This document shows positions 59,881 to 64,000 of a stretch of 64,000 nt of DNA, in pieces. Position numbers and translations under genes: made by a program. The first letter of the stretch is position 1. Every line of letters starts with the position of its first letter. Origin of the DNA: Candidatus Marinarcus aquaticus (lineage in GTDB: Bacteria; Campylobacterota; Campylobacteria; Campylobacterales; Arcobacteraceae); contig NZ_PDKN01000004.1 of the NCBI RefSeq assembly GCF_004116335.1, positions 124,001-188,000 on the forward strand. The letters are read 5' to 3'. The notes under the pieces are model-generated. The model was not told the origin of the DNA. It worked only from the letters and a program-made list of their open reading frames with translations, and searched no databases.

Positions 59881-61356
59881 ATGAATTTTATAGAAACACG
59901 TGGAAACGATACTAAAAACCTTCAAGAGGTCAGTTTTTCTCAAGCCATATTAAACCCAAGTGCCTCTTTTGGTGGTTTGTATGTTCCAAAAGAGTTACCA
60001 CAGTTGGGACTTGAGTTTGTTAAAGCACACCTAAACTCAAGTTACAAAGAGTTGGCTTTTGCCCTTTTAAAAAAATTTGAAATTGATATTGATGATGGTG
60101 AGATTCACAAAGCACTTGATTTGTATGACAACTTTGATAATCCCAAAGACCCATGTCCGGTTGTAAAAGTTAAAGAGGATTTATTTGTACAAGAGCAATA
60201 TCATGGACCAACCAGAGCCTTTAAAGATATGGCTTTACAACCATTTGGTTCACTGCTTTCAAGCTTGGCAAAGAAAAACAATGAGCACTATCTTATTTTA
60301 GCTGCAACTTCGGGAGATACAGGACCAGCTGCACTGAATACGTTTAAAAACAAAGAGGGTATTCAAGTTGCTTGTATGTACCCAAGTGGTGGAACAAGTG
60401 ACGTTCAGCGTCTTCAAATGGTGTGTGAAGATGGTGCAAATCTTAAAGTCATTGGTATCAATGGAAACTTTGATGACGCGCAAGCTGCACTGAAAAACCT
60501 TTTAGCTTCATCGACATTTAAAAATGAGCTGCACAAACACAACATCAAGTTAAGTGCGGCTAATTCCGTGAACTTTGGACGAATTATTTTTCAAATCATC
60601 TATCACATTCACTCATACATTGAATTAGTCAAACAAAATGAAATCAGCTTAGGGGATGCGATTTATTTGATTGTACCAAGTGGGAACTTCGGTAATGCCT
60701 TAGGTGGATATTATGCCATGAAAATGGGCATTCCAATTGAAAAAATTCTCATTGCTTCCAATGAAAATAATATTTTAACGCAATGGATCAATGATGGAGT
60801 ATATGATATTCGAGGCAAAGAGTTGATTTTAACCAAGTCTCCTGCTATGGATATTTTAAAATCATCCAACATTGAAAGAGTGCTGTTTGACCTGTTTGGA
60901 GCTGAGCGCACAAAAGAATTGATGGAAAACCTCCATGAGAAGCAATACTTTACATTAAGTACGTGTGAAAAAGAACAAATTCAAGCGATTTTCTCTGCCA
61001 TTTATTCAGATGATGCATATGGTTCAAGCAAAATCAAAGAGTTTTTAGATGAGGGATATTTGATGGACCCTCATACAGCAACATGTCTTAAAGCCTATGA
61101 AAACCTAAAAGAGAAACCACTTAAAACAGTCATGTACTCAACAGCAGAGTGGACCAAGTTTTCTCCAACGGTTTTAAATGCTCTGAATGAAACCAATATT
61201 TCTTATGCAGATAAGGAAGCGTTAGAAACCATTGCACAAAAAAATAACGCGAAAATTCCAGAGAGTGTGCAAGCACTTTTCTCTGCAAACGTGATTCATG
61301 ACACCATCATTGATAAAGAAGATATAGAAAAAGAAATCATCAATTTTATCCAATAA
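59881..61356 (+). CDS. thrC: Threonine synthase
   Basis: 491 residues. MNFIETRGN opening, the PLP lysine in HGPTRAFKDMALQ, ATSGDTGPAALNTF and IVPSGNFGNALGGYYA are those of the long (gamma-subfamily) threonine synthases. It converts phosphohomoserine to threonine. ATG 59881 follows AAGGATATATATT. It is the last gene before a long hairpin, and is separate from the hom/thrB genes. Confidence 0.95.
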   Translation: MNFIETRGNDTKNLQEVSFSQAILNPSASFGGLYVPKELPQLGLEFVKAHLNSSYKELAFALLKKFEIDIDDGEIHKALDLYDNFDNPKDPCPVVKVKEDLFVQEQYHGPTRAFKDMALQPFGSLLSSLAKKNNEHYLILAATSGDTGPAALNTFKNKEGIQVACMYPSGGTSDVQRLQMVCEDGANLKVIGINGNFDDAQAALKNLLASSTFKNELHKHNIKLSAANSVNFGRIIFQIIYHIHSYIELVKQNEISLGDAIYLIVPSGNFGNALGGYYAMKMGIPIEKILIASNENNILTQWINDGVYDIRGKELILTKSPAMDILKSSNIERVLFDLFGAERTKELMENLHEKQYFTLSTCEKEQIQAIFSAIYSDDAYGSSKIKEFLDEGYLMDPHTATCLKAYENLKEKPLKTVMYSTAEWTKFSPTVLNALNETNISYADKEALETIAQKNNAKIPESVQALFSANVIHDTIIDKEDIEKEIINFIQ

Positions 61357-61367
61357 ACACGATGAAT

Positions 61368-61398
61368 GTTATCAAAAAAAGACACTTTTTTTGATAAC
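61368..61398 (+). terminator. Terminator after thrC
   Basis: GTTATCAAAAAAA-GACAC-TTTTTTTGATAAC, a perfect 13-bp stem eleven bases after the thrC stop. A further outer pair ACACGAT/ATCGTGT flanks it. Confidence 0.75.
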
Positions 61399-61489
61399 TT
61401 ATTCTTATATATCGTGTACATTCTACCCACTGTATAAATAATATACACCTTTCTTGACCTATGTCATAATAATTTAAGTAAAAATGAAA

Positions 61490-61495
61490 TATAAT
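61490..61495 (+). promoter_or_regulatory. Probable -10 element of the petABC operon
   Basis: TATAAT preceded by AAAATGAAA and an upstream T/A-rich TTTAAGTAAAAA run, 35 bp before petA. A TTGACC lies too far up (30 bp) to be its -35. Confidence 0.45.
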
Positions 61496-61529
61496 AGCTA
61501 GATTTTATTTTAAAATAAGGAAGAGATTT

Positions 61530-62036
61530 ATGTCTAACGATACAAATAGACGGGATTTTCTTGGTTACTCATTTGCTGCTGTTGCCGCAGTGGGTGGTGC
61601 TGCTTCTCTTGTTGGTATGAAAAAAGTATGGGATCCGCTTCCAAGCGTACTTGCTGGTGGATTCACAACAATAGACTTAGCTCCATTAAAAGCAGGAGAA
61701 CCAGAAACATTCACATGGAGAGGAAAGCCGATTTTTGTTCTTAAAAAAACGGCTGATATGGAAGGTTCTGAAAGAGATTTAATTATTGGTGATGACAGAT
61801 ATACTGTTGCTATTGGTCTTTGTACACACTTAGGTTGTATCCCTGCGTGGAAAAAAGACAAATGGAAATGTGCATGTCATGGTGGGGAGTTCAATCCAAG
61901 TGCAAAACAAGTTTTTGGTCCACCTCCAAGACCGCTTGATGTACCTCCATTTGAAGTTCAAGGAACGACTATCGTTTTAGGTAATGAAGGTCCTGAATCT
62001 AAAAAAATTGCTGCATTCGTAGCAACACAAGCGTAG
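61530..62036 (+). CDS. petA: Rieske iron-sulfur subunit of cytochrome bc1
   Basis: 168 residues. A Tat signal with the twin arginine at R7-R8 (TNRRDFLGYS) and a hydrophobic anchor precedes the Rieske fold. The [2Fe-2S] ligands are C98 and H100 (CTHLGC) and C114 and H117 (CACHGG), with the disulfide C103-C116. It takes electrons from quinol and gives them to the c-type cytochrome, facing the periplasm. First of three genes; ATG 61530 follows AAGGAAGAGATTT. Confidence 0.96.
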   Translation: MSNDTNRRDFLGYSFAAVAAVGGAASLVGMKKVWDPLPSVLAGGFTTIDLAPLKAGEPETFTWRGKPIFVLKKTADMEGSERDLIIGDDRYTVAIGLCTHLGCIPAWKKDKWKCACHGGEFNPSAKQVFGPPPRPLDVPPFEVQGTTIVLGNEGPESKKIAAFVATQA

Positions 62037-62046
62037 GAGATTGAGT

Positions 62047-63294
62047 ATGGCAAAATTTGAAAAAGCAAACTCAGTAGGTGAGTGGTTAGATCAAAGATTA
62101 AACCTAACAGCTCTTAACAAGGTGATGATGACGGAATATTGGATTCCAAAAAATATCAACTTTTTATGGGCGATGGGTGTTCTTTTAGCAACAACTTTTG
62201 GTATTTTAGTTATTTCTGGTCTGTTCTTAATGATGTACTACAAACCAGATGTAAACTTAGCGTTTGATTCAGTTAACTATACAATTATGCAAGAAGTTGC
62301 ATATGGTTGGTTATTCAGACACATGCACGGGGTTGCAGCGTCAGTTGTATTCTTAATCATCTATATTCACATGTTTACTGGAATCTATTATGGATCTTAT
62401 AAACAAGGGCGAGAGATGATTTGGATTTCAGGTATGTTATTATTTATGACATTCTCTGCTGCTGGATTCTCTGGATATATGTTACCATGGGGACAAATGT
62501 CTTACTGGGCTGCAATGGTTATTACCAACCTTTTTGGTGGTATTCCAGTGATTGGTGATGCATTGGTTGTATGGATCAGAGGTGACTTTAACGTTGCGGA
62601 TGCTACATTAACTCGATTCTTTATGTTACACGTATTCTTATTACCTATCGTTATCATGGGTCTGATTGGATTACACTTCTATACATTAAGAATTCCTCAC
62701 GTTAACAACCAAGATTCTGATGAAGTTGACTTTGATGCTGAAGCTGAAAAATACTTAAGCGGAAATAAAAAAGAGTCTCAAGTTATTCCATTCTGGCCAG
62801 TATTTATCTCTAAAGATTTAGCGGTACTTGGAATCTTCTTAATTTTCTATTTCTATTTGGTATTCTTCCACTATAACTTTGCAATGGATCCAGTTAACTT
62901 TGATCCTGCAGATAACATGGTAACGCCAGCACACATCTACCCAGAGTGGTACTTTTTATGGTCATATGAAGTATTAAGAGGTTTCTTCTTTGATGTTGGT
63001 CCTGTTAAAGCGTTTGATATTGGTTTAGCTGCGTTTGGTTTTGCAAATGCTATTTTCTTACTGTTACCATTCTTGGACAGAGATACTCAAATCCTACCTG
63101 CACACAAAAGACCTAAATTCTTTATTTGGTTCTGGATTTTAATGGTGGATTTAATTGTATTAACTGTTTATGGAAAACTGCCTCCAACAGGTATCAATGC
63201 ATGGGTAGGATTCTTTGCTGCAACTGCGTTTATTATCCTATTCTTAATTTTACCAATCATCACGAAATCTGATGCGAAAAAGAGAGGTGCATAA
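62047..63294 (+). CDS. petB: Cytochrome b subunit of cytochrome bc1
   Basis: 415 residues from ATG 62047 (TAGGAG seven bases upstream); a TTG two codons earlier is less likely. Eight TM helices, with heme-binding GWLFRHMHGVAASVVF and HVFLLPIVIMGLIGLHFY, and the quinol-site motif PEWYFLW (long-type cytochrome b in one chain). It holds two b hemes and the Qo and Qi sites of the Q cycle. It lies 10 bases after petA and overlaps petC by one base. Confidence 0.97.
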   Translation: MAKFEKANSVGEWLDQRLNLTALNKVMMTEYWIPKNINFLWAMGVLLATTFGILVISGLFLMMYYKPDVNLAFDSVNYTIMQEVAYGWLFRHMHGVAASVVFLIIYIHMFTGIYYGSYKQGREMIWISGMLLFMTFSAAGFSGYMLPWGQMSYWAAMVITNLFGGIPVIGDALVVWIRGDFNVADATLTRFFMLHVFLLPIVIMGLIGLHFYTLRIPHVNNQDSDEVDFDAEAEKYLSGNKKESQVIPFWPVFISKDLAVLGIFLIFYFYLVFFHYNFAMDPVNFDPADNMVTPAHIYPEWYFLWSYEVLRGFFFDVGPVKAFDIGLAAFGFANAIFLLLPFLDRDTQILPAHKRPKFFIWFWILMVDLIVLTVYGKLPPTGINAWVGFFAATAFIILFLILPIITKSDAKKRGA

Positions 63295-64000
63295 TGAAAG
63301 AATTAAAAATTTTAGCAGTAGTAGTAGTCCTTACACTTATTACTTACTGGGGAGTTGAGCCATTTGCACACTCACAAATGCACCCACATGTTGAAGAACC
63401 AGAGTATTCATTTAAAGATGTAGATGGATTAAATGGTCTTACGGGTAACGCAGAAGCTGGTGCGGTTTTAGTTCAATCTAACTGTACTGCGTGTCACTCT
63501 ATTGAATCTCAAGGATTCCCTAAATTAATGGATGATGCGAGCAGTGCTGCAGCATACGGTGTTGTTCCACCAGATTTAGGAACAGCAGGTAAACTGTACA
63601 ATGCAGATTTCTTAGCAGCATTTATTAAAGACCCTGCAACAGCCACAAAAACATCACACAAATTTGTGGATGGAAAAATTCACCCAATGCCGGGTTACTC
63701 TTGGATGCAACCTCAAGAGATTGCAGATATGGTTGCATATTTACAATCAATTGCTCCAGAAGAAATGACGAACAAAGAGGTATTTACAAATGCTTGTCAA
63801 CGATGTCACTCTATTAAATATGGTGACATGCAAAACGGTACAATGACTGCATTTACTCCTGTTGAGAACATTAAATCTTATATGGGTAAAATCCCACCTG
63901 ATTTATCTCAATACATCAGAAGTAGAGGTGCAAGTTATTTACATGAATTCATTAATGACCCTCAAAAACATTTAGAAGGTACTGCAATGCCTAGAGTTGG
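63294..64000 (+). CDS. petC: Diheme c-type cytochrome of the bc1 complex (partial, cut by window end)
   Basis: The frame opens at ATG 63294 (TAATG overlap with petB) and continues to the last base, so 235 codons are visible. An N-terminal TM helix (MKELKILAVVVVLTLITYWG) anchors the protein; two heme sites follow, CTACH (near residue 63) and CQRCH (near residue 165), the diheme class-I type that replaces cytochrome c1 in Campylobacterota. It passes electrons from the Rieske cluster to the terminal oxidase path. Its C-terminus is outside the window. Confidence 0.93.
   Translation, partial: MKELKILAVVVVLTLITYWGVEPFAHSQMHPHVEEPEYSFKDVDGLNGLTGNAEAGAVLVQSNCTACHSIESQGFPKLMDDASSAAAYGVVPPDLGTAGKLYNADFLAAFIKDPATATKTSHKFVDGKIHPMPGYSWMQPQEIADMVAYLQSIAPEEMTNKEVFTNACQRCHSIKYGDMQNGTMTAFTPVENIKSYMGKIPPDLSQYIRSRGASYLHEFINDPQKHLEGTAMPRV

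Noticed and set aside
1-64000. tRNA, rRNA, CRISPR array, insertion sequence, integrase or prophage genes
   Set aside because: Looked for across the window; no cloverleaf with a CCA-type end, no regular repeat-spacer pattern, no transposase or integrase frame was recognised.

Overview
The window is AT-rich, densely coded and reads as chromosome of a Campylobacterota (Epsilonproteobacteria) member, most likely Arcobacteraceae. Supporting signs are the petABC cytochrome bc1 operon with a diheme PetC, an atpB gene standing apart from the rest of the ATP synthase operon, a RecB/AddA-like helicase-nuclease with the campylobacterial start, trmD-rplS, and many short genes with AAGGA ribosome sites and TTG/GTG starts. 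The assignment is from protein character, not from a search.

Layout. 1-5.1 kb: the 5' part of coaX, an OprC/NosA-type TonB-dependent copper receptor, a small nuclease-like protein, and a heme-c sensor GGDEF-EAL protein. 5.2-10.7 kb: a nitrite assimilation operon on the minus strand (nirC-like channel, PP2C phosphatase/Ser-Thr kinase fusion, nirB, nirD). 10.7-13.0 kb: a divergent CxxCH-sensor histidine kinase and its response regulator.

13.1-38.9 kb is a metal-homeostasis island. It holds a CsoR/RcnR-family repressor with a DmeF-like CDF efflux pump; a Fur-box operon of two YbtP/YbtQ-like ABC half-transporters, two MFS proteins and the manganese exporter MntP; an SO_0444-type Cu/Zn efflux permease that shares the CsoR-type operator; and three tandem TonB-receptor/AraC-regulator modules, the first also carrying a methyltransferase and an RhtX/FptX-like MFS gene. 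A remnant of gpmA lies between modules. The island ends in a six-gene TonB2/TtpC-type energising operon. Five 15-bp Fur-like boxes (consensus TGATA-N5-TATCA) sit in front of the iron operons. No siderophore synthetase is visible, so the simplest reading is uptake of siderophores made by others.

38.9-64 kb is mostly housekeeping: DUF1330, DUF815 ATPase, membrane protein, a stand-alone OvoA-C-like methyltransferase, a split ThrE exporter, SDR, DedA, a cold-shock protein, a 49-codon small ORF, SplB-like radical SAM, nucleosidase-like protein, rplS, trmD, metE, ilvA, atpB, a ThiE-like protein, RecB/AddA-like helicase, a second heme-c GGDEF protein, argB, thrC and petABC (petC cut by the window end).

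The genes work as three physiological blocks: nitrite reduction for nitrogen with a redox or ligand-sensing two-component system beside it; iron and transition-metal balance under Fur-like and CsoR-like control; and core biosynthesis and respiration. No tRNA, rRNA, CRISPR array, insertion sequence or prophage was seen.
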